Shown one piece after another: positions 6,946 through 15,031 of a stretch of DNA of 30,849 nucleotides (position 1 is its first letter; every line of letters starts with the position of its first letter). The notes under the pieces are model-generated. The model worked only from the letters and a program-made list of their open reading frames with translations. It made no database searches and was not told the DNA's origin. This DNA comes from an uncultured Treponema sp. (GTDB lineage Bacteria; Spirochaetota; Spirochaetia; Treponematales; Treponemataceae). The translations under genes and the position numbers were made by a program. The stretch lies in assembly GCA_947167745.1 (NCBI GenBank), contig CAMVJE010000014.1:1-30849 (forward strand). The letters run 5' to 3'.

Positions 6946-8104
6946 TTCCAACTCCAATCGCAAAAATGATTTTTGTTCTGTTTTCGATTCCACCCTCATC
7001 CCTCATTATGAGAAGGTCTTGAGCACCAAGCTCAATTCCGACTTTTGTTTTATCATTGACAGTCATAGGAAGCATGATTGAACCACCGAATTCCATTGCA
7101 GATTTGATACTATCATAGAAAAGATGACCAATATCATAATCATAGAAGAATCTGAGCGTTGCCTCTCCCAAAGGAAGATTATCAAATGCAATACCTGCTA
7201 CAGGCGATATAAAGGTTTTTGTAGTGCCTGTTCTGTCTGTATCATTCGAAGCGAGCATATGTGCTGATACGCCAGCCCGAAGGAATATATATTTACTGAA
7301 ATCAGCAAATGCAATTTGAGGAACCAAGCGCGCTGTAAGGAAGAACTCCTGCGGCTTTTCTTTCTCGCGTTCTTTTGTAGTCTCAATGCCTCCGGAAGTG
7401 CTGAAAGTAACAATATGTGCATCAGCAAAAATATCAGCCCCGATAATAATCCGTTCCGATGGATAAAACATATTTGCCCCAAAAGCAAGACCATATTTAA
7501 GGCTTGAATAGTCGGGGTCAGTTATCTTTTGATAAACAAAATCAGCAAGGCCAAGTTTTACAGTCCATGAAAGAGGAGAGAAAGAAGCCTGCTGCTCATT
7601 TACATAAACTTCCTGACCTGAAGCCGTGTTTACAAGCTGGTAGTTACCACGACTTGCAAGCTGCTGTTTTGATTTGGCATTGCGGGCTGCAATTCGCTCT
7701 TCTTCGAGACGGCGGCGGTTTTCTGCGGCCTGATTAGCTGCCTGCTGATTCAAAATTGCTTTATCAATATAGGAATATAACTCAACAGCATCGAAATTTT
7801 CGATATTATTGTCAATAACCGCAAGAGATGTCTGACGGGCAAATTCAAGGTTATCCGTAATGATTAGCTGACGCGTTTTTTTGAGCGTGTAATTTTCAAT
7901 CATGGGATAGTCAGGTGAATTCTTGTTGTCAGACAGGACTTTTGATACTGCCTCTGAAGACCTCAATGCTATTGCTTCGTCAATTTTTTTGAATACGACT
8001 CGAATATCATCTGATTCCTGCGCAAAAGCGGAAAAGATACAGACAAGACTGAGACATATTGACAGCAGCTTACGTGATTTTCTTATTTTACCCACAATGC
8101 ACAT
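6932..8104 (-). CDS. Predicted outer-membrane beta-barrel protein
   Basis: About 390 residues. A signal peptide (about residues 10-28, ending FSAFAQ) is followed by a helical region with a basic coiled-coil stretch (RRRLEEERIAARNAKSKQQ, about 128-147). The C-terminal 220 residues have alternating hydrophobic strands and turns typical of a spirochaetal outer-membrane barrel (for example LKYGLAFGANMFYP, FLTARLVPQIAFADF, KVGIELGAQ). I recognise no named family. Start choice is open. ATG 8104 is immediately adjacent to GAGG, too close for normal initiation. GTG at 8095 (codon 4) lies nine bases from the same GAGG and is the better start. The 3' end overlaps the HD-GYP-like gene by 14 bp, pairing an outer-membrane protein with an inner-membrane sensor-like protein in one operon. 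Confidence 0.7.
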   Translation of the reverse strand: MCIVGKIRKSRKLLSICLSLVCIFSAFAQESDDIRVVFKKIDEAIALRSSEAVSKVLSDNKNSPDYPMIENYTLKKTRQLIITDNLEFARQTSLAVIDNNIENFDAVELYSYIDKAILNQQAANQAAENRRRLEEERIAARNAKSKQQLASRGNYQLVNTASGQEVYVNEQQASFSPLSWTVKLGLADFVYQKITDPDYSSLKYGLAFGANMFYPSERIIIGADIFADAHIVTFSTSGGIETTKEREKEKPQEFFLTARLVPQIAFADFSKYIFLRAGVSAHMLASNDTDRTGTTKTFISPVAGIAFDNLPLGEATLRFFYDYDIGHLFYDSIKSAMEFGGSIMLPMTVNDKTKVGIELGAQDLLIMRDEGGIENRTKIIFAIGVGNVTK

Positions 8105-8111
8105 CCTCGCT

Positions 8112-8177
8112 TTACAGATAATTGTATTGTAACAAAGTAAAATCGATTTCGCAACTCAACTTTTTACATTTATTCAT
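8112..8177 (-). CDS. Possible 21-codon small ORF ahead of the barrel gene
   Basis: An ATG at 8177 is preceded by AAAGGTGA (8182-8189) at good spacing. It opens a 21-codon frame beginning MNKCKKLSCE and ending LLQYNYL, which stops just before the GAGG of the barrel gene. It would fit a leader peptide or small protein. Against it, it overlaps the predicted sigma-70 promoter of the barrel gene, so it would need transcription from farther upstream, and random short frames of this size are common. Confidence 0.2.
   Translation of the reverse strand: MNKCKKLSCEIDFTLLQYNYL
8126..8154 (-). promoter_or_regulatory. Sigma-70-type promoter of the barrel/HD-GYP operon
   Basis: On the minus strand TTGCGA (8149-8154) is 17 bases from TACAAT (8126-8131). 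Transcription should start about 15 bases before the first candidate start codon. A second, overlapping TACAAT lies at 8121-8126. Confidence 0.7.
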
Positions 8178-8190
8178 AAAATCACCTTTA

Positions 8191-8202
8191 TATTATCGGC
8201 AC
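8191..8202 (-). promoter_or_regulatory. GTGCCGATAATA element upstream of the barrel operon
   Basis: On the minus strand this 12-mer reads GTGCCGATAATA and contains GCCGATAA, the -10 core of sigma-28 (FliA) promoters. The TAAA -35 expected 15 bases upstream is not present. The identical 12-mer occurs at 29187-29198, also upstream of a minus-strand envelope gene. It may be an extended -10 element or a regulator site. Confidence 0.35.
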
Positions 8203-8254
8203 TGGATAATCAAATTGGAAGTTTTAGAGAATTAAATCTCTCTGAAATTTTCAA

Positions 8255-9661
8255 TTATTTTCCTACGCAGAAATGTTCAAAAATTGATCCAAGGACATCA
8301 TCCGGGGTAACATCTCCAGTGATTTCCCCCAAAAAATCCAGTGAATCTTCCAAATCTTGAACCACTGCATCCAAAGCGTAGTCTCCTGTCAGGGAAAGAG
8401 CATGATTCACGCTTTCAAGAGCTTTTTCCACCGCGACCTTCTGCCTCTCTGAGCCAAGTCCTGTTGAGTTTCGCTCTGATTTTTCTGCAAAAGAAAGACT
8501 TTTTTTCACAATCTCGCTTAAATCACCAAGACCAATGCCTTTTTTGGCAGAGATTTTAACCTGCGGAATACCAGTATCATTCAGGCCAGTAGAATTTGCA
8601 TCCGTAAGTTCACATTTATTCCATACAAGAATCATAGGAATTCTTTTTGCAGGCTCACAGGTATGTGCGCGGATAAAGGCTTTGTCCTCTTCGTTGATTC
8701 CATTTTTTGAATCCACAAGATAGAGAATCAAATCAGCCTCATCGCTCAAATCGCGGGTACGCTCAACGCCCACAGCCTCAATCACATCGCTAGTTTCCCG
8801 TAAGCCCGCCGTGTCAAAAAGCCGGGCTGGAAGTCCGTCAAAATCAATCCAGCTTTCGATGAAATCCCTGGTTGTTCCTTCAATATCGCTTACAATAGCC
8901 CTGTCTTCTTTTAAGAGGGCGTTAAACAAAGAAGATTTTCCTGCATTGGTGCGGCCGCAAAGAACGACCCTGGCCCCGTCCTGATAGATTTTTTCGCTCT
9001 TCCAAGAATCACGCAATTCAGTGAGAATGCTTCTGGCTTTTTCAAGTTCACTGGCATCAAAGGAATCGGCTATTGTCTCTTCATCCTCAGGATATTCAAT
9101 TTCAACTTCAATGGCTGCAAGAGTATCCACAATGTGCTTTTTTACGCCGTCAATCGTCTCGTAGAGATTTCCTGCCAGGCGACCGGCTGCCCGGCTCTGA
9201 CTTTCATCTGTCTTTGAATCGATGATTTCCCGGACGGCCTCGGCTTTTGTCAAATCAGTCTTACCGTTTATGTAAGCCCGGAATGTAAATTCCCCCTTCT
9301 CTGCCCTGCGAAACCCCTGTTTTAGTAAAAGATTAAAGACCGCCTGAACGACATGAACGCCCCCGTGGCAGGAAATTTCAACCATATCTTCGCCGGTAAA
9401 AGACTTAGGTCCCCGAAAAACAGAAACCAAAACTTCATCCAACTTCGTCATTTTGCATTCATCATTGTGCATTGCCAAAATCCAGCCGTAGACAATTGTG
9501 TTTCCCTGAGCCTCCAGTAGCGCTTTGGGTCTCGAAAAAACCTTTGAGAGAAGTTCGATGCTGTTTTTTCCCGAACAACGGACAATTCCAAGCGCGCTTG
9601 GTGCTAAAGCCGTAGCAATGGCCACAATCGGTTCTTCGGGTGTATATTTTAAGTTCGTCAT
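8255..9661 (-). CDS. mnmE: tRNA uridine-5-carboxymethylaminomethyl GTPase MnmE (TrmE)
   Basis: With MnmG, modifies the wobble uridine (U34) of several tRNAs. The 468 residues have the standard plan. An N-terminal tetrahydrofolate-binding domain starts with PIVAIATALAPSALGIVR. A helical domain carries GEFTFRAYINGK. A central Era-like G domain contains the P loop GRTNAGKS (236-243), switch EGTTRD (261-266), DTAGLRE (283-289) and NKCE (348-351, with Glu where NKxD is usual). The C terminus is CVGK (465-468), with the Cys conserved in the family. The ATG at 9661 has only a weak Shine-Dalgarno (GAGA about seven bases upstream) and lies just after a perfect hairpin. No separate promoter is obvious, so it may be read from the DUF4015 gene upstream. 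Confidence 0.96.
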   Translation of the reverse strand: MTNLKYTPEEPIVAIATALAPSALGIVRCSGKNSIELLSKVFSRPKALLEAQGNTIVYGWILAMHNDECKMTKLDEVLVSVFRGPKSFTGEDMVEISCHGGVHVVQAVFNLLLKQGFRRAEKGEFTFRAYINGKTDLTKAEAVREIIDSKTDESQSRAAGRLAGNLYETIDGVKKHIVDTLAAIEVEIEYPEDEETIADSFDASELEKARSILTELRDSWKSEKIYQDGARVVLCGRTNAGKSSLFNALLKEDRAIVSDIEGTTRDFIESWIDFDGLPARLFDTAGLRETSDVIEAVGVERTRDLSDEADLILYLVDSKNGINEEDKAFIRAHTCEPAKRIPMILVWNKCELTDANSTGLNDTGIPQVKISAKKGIGLGDLSEIVKKSLSFAEKSERNSTGLGSERQKVAVEKALESVNHALSLTGDYALDAVVQDLEDSLDFLGEITGDVTPDDVLGSIFEHFCVGK

Positions 9662-9674
9662 AGTTTTTCTCGTT

Positions 9675-9707
9675 GGAAGGAAAATTACAGGATGTAATTT
9701 TCCTTCC
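9675..9707 (-). other. Perfect 15-bp hairpin between the DUF4015 gene and mnmE
   Basis: GGAAGGAAAATTACA (9675-9689) and its exact reverse complement (9693-9707) are separated by three bases. The outer end touches the TAG stop of the DUF4015 gene, and the other end is 13 bases before the mnmE ATG. There is no T run on either strand, so it is not a normal intrinsic terminator. It could stabilise or process the mRNA, or modulate mnmE translation. Confidence 0.75.
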
Positions 9708-12175
9708 TAACTCTCACTGTAGGCCTGCCATAGTTTTTTAATATCACCCAATTTGGGAAAACCACCTTTACTCTTGCTGTTATCACGCTCTTCCTGCTCA
9801 CGAATCGAATCCCAGGCTGCCGTGTCAGCAGGACTTCTGGTCGTATGCAGATCTTTATCATTCATCAGTAAATCGTCAGCTCTCGAACCACCAGAGAGTG
9901 CAGGTTTTCTATATTTAGAGTCTGCCTCATAAGACGGGCCGGGATATTTCGCATCTCCTACATCAGGAGAAATATCATCGTATCTGCCTGACTGATTCCA
10001 ATACATGTAGCCACGGTTTACGCTGTCGCGCACACCAAAAATTTCTTGGCGGACATAATTCTCGTTATAATATGTGCGGTCATAACTTACATTAAGATAA
10101 AATGCCTGAACCCAGGGACGGATAATCAGTTTGTTGCGTCCAATGACTGTATTTCTGTAAGTTCCGTAATAGTAAACGCGGTAAGGTCTCTCACTCGCCG
10201 GAGCATAATTCAAAAACGACTGCTCAAAATGGCTGGGATAGAACATAGGGCAGACAACATCGATGTATTCAGCAAGAAGTTCTACATCCTGTCCGGTTCG
10301 GGTTCCAGAACGGTACCAGCCGTTGGCACCGTAAATGTCGATTCCAATTGGAGCATCAATATTTGCGCGGGCGTATCGCAAGAAGGAAACAAGTGCGCTT
10401 TCTTTATCCATGCCATCGCTTCTCCAGCGGAACTGGGCATTTGCCATGTTTTTTCCGTCGGTTGGAAAGCGTATGTAATCGAACTGAATTTCATCAAAAC
10501 CCTGAGAAATCAAATCCTGAGCAATATGGGCCACATACTCCCAGACTTCGGGACAATAAGGATCAACCCAAACTTCATCGTAATAGTTCGTTTTAACGGC
10601 TCCAGTCTCGTTTCCAGCTTCATCCTTTACTTTTTCGTAGCCGGAAATTCCTTTCCACGGAGTGTTGTGCGCTTTATCCCAGACTGCATACTGCTTTTTC
10701 CCATATTTTGCAAGGTTTTCATCTTTAAATGTAACGATTCTGGCAATAAGATATATGCCACTTTCCTTCATCATTGGAACAAAAGTCGGTAAGTCAATCT
10801 TATAACGGGAAATATATCCCTTTTCCTTTACAATATCATCGGTCGGATCAAAATGAAGTGCTCCGAAGTCATCTTTCATATCGATAACGATTGCATCAAG
10901 TTTGTTATCCAAAATAATTTTTTTATACTTTTCGATACCTTTTTTATCAACAAGCTTGTGAGGAGAAACATAAATTGCCTTTCGATCCAGAGCTTTTTCT
11001 GCATACTTGTTATTCACATCATCAGGATATAAAAGCCAAAGTTCTCCCAAAGTCAGTCCCGGATTTTTTTCATCAGTTGCATTTGGAATCCAGGCCGCAT
11101 AGAGAGTGTCACCCTTTCCAAGGGCATTAAAACAAGTTCTCCATTTATTGAATTCAGGAGGTACAAAATCCGTTGACTTTGTTGCAGGATTATAGGCCGC
11201 AACTTCCCCTGGTTTTGTGTAAATCAGTTTTGTTCCATCCCAGTAAAGGGCATCTATCGTATCCAAAGGCTCGTTTCCTGCATACAAAAGTTCACCGCGT
11301 TCCTTTTTCCAGTCAAAGCGGTAGATACGGGGAATGTAGCTCTGAGATACAAAAACTTCTGTTACAGGAAAGCCGTTTTCATCAGAGAAAACAACCGGAA
11401 GAATGTCAGCAATTTCGTCCGGATACGACTGAGTTTTCATATTCTCAAACCCGCCGTTACAGTCTCTCCATGAGATTTTTTTCGATTCAGGTTTACAATA
11501 CGAGAAGCCAAAAATTGTATGTGCCATAAAGACAACTAATTCATTCTGCGGAGGAATCGCAGGAGTAACGCTTCCGTCAGCATTTTTGACGGCATTTTTC
11601 CCAGTGCCTGCAACACGCATATTACAGACTGCCACTGCTTTAATTCCAGATGTGGTTGCTGATGTTGAGCCGAGTGATTTCCAGTTTTTTCCACCGTCAT
11701 AAGTAATAAAAACAGCATCCTTTGTCGCCGTAACGAGAATATTTGAATCAGTTGGATGGACTGCCAGATCTTTCAACTGGGCCGGCTGCTTTAAGAAAGT
11801 CGTTTTTTGTCCGTCATACTGTTTAATTGTGAGGAAAGGAAGCCCTTCATTTCTGAATTCAAAGATATTTAAATCAGAAGAAGAAACAATTCCTTCTGTA
11901 GTAAGAAAATACCATCTGGTTTTTGAATATTCGTCTTTTGTGCGCAAAATTTTTGAAACCTTTCCCCCCTGCCAGAGAGGAATAGCTGTCTTATTTGCGG
12001 AGATTTTATAAAGTCCTGACTCGTTTCCTGTTAAAATGAAACCCGAAGTTGGACCATCAGATTTTGCATCATAAGAAGATTCTGGAAGTTTATAGATAGA
12101 ATTATCCTCTGATTGAGCCGTAGCGATGCAAGAACTTAATGAAATAATTAAACATATTGATAATAAAATGCGCAT
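9707..12175 (-). CDS. Lipoprotein with DUF4015-type putative glycoside hydrolase domain
   Basis: An 822-residue envelope lipoprotein. The signal ends in lipobox LSSC with Cys16, so the mature protein should be lipidated. Residues about 30-390 are beta-rich with propeller- or BNR-like strands (TYDGGKNWKSLG, a sialidase-type Asp-box SxDxGxxW variant). Residues about 397-735 match the DUF4015 putative glycosyl hydrolase (TIM-barrel) family: RKAIYVSPHKL at the start, DAIVIDMKDDFG, DEIQFDYIRFPTDG, GIDIYGANGW and VVCPMFYPSHF. The acidic residues in DMKDD and FDYIRFP are likely active-site candidates by family analogy; the substrate is unknown. A charged tail (about 760-822) follows. The ATG at 12175 has no good Shine-Dalgarno. 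It is divergent from the binding-protein-like gene across 81 bp that holds two GGAAT inverted repeats. Confidence 0.82.
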   Translation of the reverse strand: MRILLSICLIISLSSCIATAQSEDNSIYKLPESSYDAKSDGPTSGFILTGNESGLYKISANKTAIPLWQGGKVSKILRTKDEYSKTRWYFLTTEGIVSSSDLNIFEFRNEGLPFLTIKQYDGQKTTFLKQPAQLKDLAVHPTDSNILVTATKDAVFITYDGGKNWKSLGSTSATTSGIKAVAVCNMRVAGTGKNAVKNADGSVTPAIPPQNELVVFMAHTIFGFSYCKPESKKISWRDCNGGFENMKTQSYPDEIADILPVVFSDENGFPVTEVFVSQSYIPRIYRFDWKKERGELLYAGNEPLDTIDALYWDGTKLIYTKPGEVAAYNPATKSTDFVPPEFNKWRTCFNALGKGDTLYAAWIPNATDEKNPGLTLGELWLLYPDDVNNKYAEKALDRKAIYVSPHKLVDKKGIEKYKKIILDNKLDAIVIDMKDDFGALHFDPTDDIVKEKGYISRYKIDLPTFVPMMKESGIYLIARIVTFKDENLAKYGKKQYAVWDKAHNTPWKGISGYEKVKDEAGNETGAVKTNYYDEVWVDPYCPEVWEYVAHIAQDLISQGFDEIQFDYIRFPTDGKNMANAQFRWRSDGMDKESALVSFLRYARANIDAPIGIDIYGANGWYRSGTRTGQDVELLAEYIDVVCPMFYPSHFEQSFLNYAPASERPYRVYYYGTYRNTVIGRNKLIIRPWVQAFYLNVSYDRTYYNENYVRQEIFGVRDSVNRGYMYWNQSGRYDDISPDVGDAKYPGPSYEADSKYRKPALSGGSRADDLLMNDKDLHTTRSPADTAAWDSIREQEERDNSKSKGGFPKLGDIKKLWQAYSES

Positions 12176-12187
12176 ACATCAAATATC

Positions 12188-12203
12188 GGAATTTTCTTAT
12201 TCC
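12188..12203. promoter_or_regulatory. GGAAT-N6-ATTCC inverted repeat
   Basis: A 5-bp inverted repeat in the divergent intergenic region, 13 bases upstream of the DUF4015 start codon. Together with the second GGAATT palindrome at 12225-12237 it suggests a shared operator pair. The short half-sites in AT-rich DNA make this tentative. Confidence 0.3.
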
Positions 12204-12221
12204 AAATTCACAAAATCTGGC

Positions 12222-12250
12222 TTGAATTCCGGGAATTTTTTTTAGATAAT
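12222..12250 (+). promoter_or_regulatory. Promoter of the binding-protein-like gene, with overlapping palindrome
   Basis: TTGAAT (12222-12227) and GATAAT (12245-12250) are spaced 17 bases. The predicted start of transcription is at or within a base or two of the ATG at 12257. The palindrome AATTCC-G-GGAATT (12225-12237) overlaps the -35 box and spacer, where a repressor could act. Confidence 0.6.
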
Positions 12251-12256
12251 GAATAT

Positions 12257-13477
12257 ATGAAAAAGTCAAAATCAGCTAACTCAAAGAAATATGTCATCAT
12301 TTCTGCTATATTTATTGCCATTCTTGCAGCAATTTCACTCTTCATCTTTCTTCTGCCTAGAGATTATTCAATCGCATTTTATAGAATAGAAGACCAACAG
12401 CGACAAGGAATCATTTCTGTAATCGATTCACTCGGAATAAAACAAAAATTTACTTATATAACTTACGATTCCGATAAGTCTCTCAAGGAGCAAATTCCTC
12501 TTACCAAAAAGCCGGACATGATTATTACAATTTCAGGCTTTGCACTTGATTCAGCAATCGATCGCGCTTCGGGCAATGCGTCACTCTCAGATTCGCTTTC
12601 AGCCGGAATGACTTCTTCAATTCGAAGTGCAATCCGCAGTCAAAACGGCAAAATCACAGCACTTCCATTTCTTTCAAGCCATATGGAAGCTGACATTGAT
12701 TTACGGGAATTTCAAAATTCTGAAACAAAACAAATTAATTCCTGGCGTGATGTAGAGAAATTCATGAAGGAGCAAAAAAAGCGCAAAGATTCCCCTATGA
12801 TTTTTGCCGGTGGAAATCCAGAATTCATGCTTGATTTTATGGGAGCATTTGCTGAATCTCTTGACGGTATTGACTCTTACAATCAGGCCGTAAAGATTTT
12901 GACAGACAACAGCGAAAAGTTTAATCCCGTGCGAGTTGCAATTCGCTTGTGTGACGAGCCTGATTCTCCTTTTGCTACATCAATAAAGCATCTCAAAGGC
13001 TGGTATAAGCAGGGCTTTATGCATCCTGGAACATTCTCAATGACTAAAAATGATGTAGAAGGATTTGCTTCCAGCGCACTTTCAAGCGTGCTCTTTATGA
13101 GCCTTGAAAATCATCGTTCGATGTCACAAAATGCAATTTCAAGATATACTTCGATTTACTTTCCTTCGGAACGGAGTGCCAATTCACGAATTTTCACAGG
13201 AAAAACATATTTTGCAATTCCATTAAAAAAATCAAACACCTCAGCAATAATTGCCGAAGGACTTGTAAATAACGATATTCAGGAAAAACTTAGCCGAACA
13301 ACAGGCCTTGCACCTGTTTTGGCTCAATGTCGCACACCAGATAAACAGTCAAATGACGCCCGCTACTGGATTGCAGCAACATCAGCGCCGCTTTCCGGCA
13401 TATCAAATGAAGTTTATCTTACAAAAGAACAGAAAACCGCACTGGCTGCCGAACTTGCAGCCAGAATAAGGGAATAG
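12257..13477 (+). CDS. Membrane-anchored extracellular solute-binding-like protein
   Basis: A 406-residue protein with a basic N terminus and one strong membrane segment (about residues 12-33). There is no lipobox or clear cleavage site, so it probably stays anchored in the cytoplasmic membrane with its body outside. The body has features of family-1 sugar-binding proteins: PDMIITISGFALDSA, ITALPFLSSHMEADI, HLKGWYKQGFMHPGTFS and the late FAIPLKKSN stretch. The match is by eye and loose, and no permease or ATPase genes are nearby, so a transport role is uncertain. ATG 12257 has no Shine-Dalgarno. The promoter position predicts a leaderless mRNA. It is transcribed divergently from the DUF4015 lipoprotein gene and convergently with manC. 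Confidence 0.6.
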   Translation: MKKSKSANSKKYVIISAIFIAILAAISLFIFLLPRDYSIAFYRIEDQQRQGIISVIDSLGIKQKFTYITYDSDKSLKEQIPLTKKPDMIITISGFALDSAIDRASGNASLSDSLSAGMTSSIRSAIRSQNGKITALPFLSSHMEADIDLREFQNSETKQINSWRDVEKFMKEQKKRKDSPMIFAGGNPEFMLDFMGAFAESLDGIDSYNQAVKILTDNSEKFNPVRVAIRLCDEPDSPFATSIKHLKGWYKQGFMHPGTFSMTKNDVEGFASSALSSVLFMSLENHRSMSQNAISRYTSIYFPSERSANSRIFTGKTYFAIPLKKSNTSAIIAEGLVNNDIQEKLSRTTGLAPVLAQCRTPDKQSNDARYWIAATSAPLSGISNEVYLTKEQKTALAAELAARIRE

Positions 13478-13514
13478 CAGAAGGCGCAGATTTGCCTCCT
13501 GAAATTTATAGAAT

Positions 13515-14930
13515 TTATCTTCCGTACATATCCTCAAAGCGGACAATATCGTCTTCTTCGAGATATGCCCCGGACTGAACCTCAATAAATTCAAGAGGAA
13601 TTTTCCCCGGATTTTCAATGGAGTGAATAGTTCCTACGGGAATATAAGTTGACTGATTCTCCGTAAGGACAAATTCCTTTTCACCGTTACGAACTTTTGC
13701 CGTTCCAGAGACAATAATCCAGTGCTCTGCCCGATGATAGTGCATCTGAACGCTGAGCTTCTGCCCCTGTTTGACAGTTATGTGCTTAACACGATAACGG
13801 GAACCAAGTTCGATTGAATCATATGATCCCCATGGTCTGTAACCAACCGTTCCGCTTGTAGCACATGAATTGTTCTGAGACTTGAGTTTGTCAACAATCT
13901 CTTTTACGTCTTCGGCATGACCTTTTTCGGCAACCAGCAGAGCGTCTTTTGTATCCACGATAACAACATCGTTCAGTCCGATTGCAGCTACAGTTCGGGA
14001 ATTACCATAAATAAGGGAATTTTTGACATTTTGAGCAAGTACATTTCCTTTTATGGCGTTATTATTCTCGTCTTTTTCGTTTACATCCCAAAGAGATGAC
14101 CATGAGCCTACATCACTCCAGCCAGCGTCAAGAGCAACTACCTTACCCAGCTTTGTTTTTTCCATGACGGCATAGTCAATTGAGATAGACGGATTTTTTT
14201 CGAATGAATCTTTATCAAGGCGGATAAAGTCCAAATCAACCGTGGATTTTTCAAAGGCCAGTGTAGTCGCAGAATTTATTTCTGGAATGAAAGCTGAAAT
14301 CTCGGAAATAAAAGTTTCTGTTTTGAAGACAAACATTCCGCTATTCCAAAAATAATCACCATTCTTTTTGAAGCTCTCAACATAAACTTCTGCAACCTTA
14401 AGTTCTGGTTTTTCTTTAAACTCTTTTATAGGAAGAACTTTGCTGCTGGAAGGAAGGGAATGAATGTATCCGTAGCCTGTAGCCGGAAAAGCCGGAGTAA
14501 TTCCAAATGTGACAAGTGAACCGTTTTCGGCTTCTTTAATTGCCAGAGTCATTGCCGTCTGAAAGGCTTTGACATCCTTTATGACATGATCAGACGGAAA
14601 AACAGCGATTATGGCATTTTTGTCAATTTGCCGGGCTTTTAGGGCAGCAGCCATAATTGCAGGGGCAGTATTTCGTGCAACAGGCTCCAGAATAATTGTT
14701 GGATTTGAAATATTAATTTCAGCAAGCTGCTCACCAATGATAAAGCGATGCTGTTCACTACAAACAATTATTGGAGACGAAACAGACATTCCTTCAAGAC
14801 GGCGCATTGTCTCCTGAATCATAGTATAATCAGATGTAAGCTTTAAAAGCTGCTTCGGATAATTAGCCCTGGAAAGAGGCCACAAGCGAGTTCCGCTTCC
14901 TCCAGAAAGAATAACAGGAATAACAGTCAT
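13515..14930 (-). CDS. manC: Mannose-1-phosphate guanylyltransferase (with C-terminal cupin isomerase-like domain)
   Basis: Makes GDP-mannose from mannose-1-phosphate and GTP in the cytoplasm. The nucleotidyltransferase domain starts with PVILSGGSGTRLWPLSRANYPKQ, the family signature loop (residues 10-21 and following). Further motifs are VFPSDHVIKD, GYGYIH, WNSGMFVF and DAGWSDVGSW. After RPWGSY (about 362) comes the cupin of type II phosphomannose isomerases, with QMHYHRAEHW metal-ligand residues and EFIEVQSG. The enzyme may therefore be bifunctional, like AlgA/CpsB. ATG 14930 is chosen because GGGGA lies about seven bases upstream. The frame extends only eight codons further. The 471 residues match the family. 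It has its own promoter region after the giant lipoprotein gene's terminator. Confidence 0.93.
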   Translation of the reverse strand: MTVIPVILSGGSGTRLWPLSRANYPKQLLKLTSDYTMIQETMRRLEGMSVSSPIIVCSEQHRFIIGEQLAEINISNPTIILEPVARNTAPAIMAAALKARQIDKNAIIAVFPSDHVIKDVKAFQTAMTLAIKEAENGSLVTFGITPAFPATGYGYIHSLPSSSKVLPIKEFKEKPELKVAEVYVESFKKNGDYFWNSGMFVFKTETFISEISAFIPEINSATTLAFEKSTVDLDFIRLDKDSFEKNPSISIDYAVMEKTKLGKVVALDAGWSDVGSWSSLWDVNEKDENNNAIKGNVLAQNVKNSLIYGNSRTVAAIGLNDVVIVDTKDALLVAEKGHAEDVKEIVDKLKSQNNSCATSGTVGYRPWGSYDSIELGSRYRVKHITVKQGQKLSVQMHYHRAEHWIIVSGTAKVRNGEKEFVLTENQSTYIPVGTIHSIENPGKIPLEFIEVQSGAYLEEDDIVRFEDMYGR

Positions 14931-14954
14931 TTTATTTCCCCTTTGACTTTTCAA

Positions 14955-14960
14955 ATTATA
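14955..14960 (-). promoter_or_regulatory. manC: Candidate -10 box of manC
   Basis: A perfect TATAAT on the minus strand, 24 bases before the manC ATG. No convincing -35 is present; the T-rich tail of the preceding terminator occupies that position. Confidence 0.45.
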
Positions 14961-14974
14961 CTGTATTTGGTCTT

Positions 14975-15013
14975 GAAAAATAAAGGGGATACCATTTATT
15001 TTCAGGCATCCCC
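14975..15013 (-). terminator. Intrinsic terminator of the giant lipoprotein gene
   Basis: On the minus strand the 9-bp stem GGGGATGCC / GGTATCCCC (one G-T pair, 11-base loop) is followed by TTTATTTTT. It starts 19 bases after the stop codon of the 2,887-residue gene and separates it from manC. Confidence 0.9.
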
Positions 15014-15031
15014 AAAAAGTGTTTTTTTGCT

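Noticed and set aside
8191..8202. A full sigma-28 (FliA) promoter at GCCGATAA
   Set aside because: No TAAA element is found 15 bases upstream here or at 29187, so only a shared 12-mer is claimed.
10046..10792. A 248-codon open frame on the plus strand inside the DUF4015 lipoprotein gene
   Set aside because: It is antisense to a well-supported domain, shows no recognisable motif and has no ribosome-binding site of note; it is a shadow of the real gene's codon bias.
12257..13477. Complete ABC sugar transporter locus
   Set aside because: Only a binding-protein-like gene is present, without a lipobox, and no permease or ATPase genes are adjacent.
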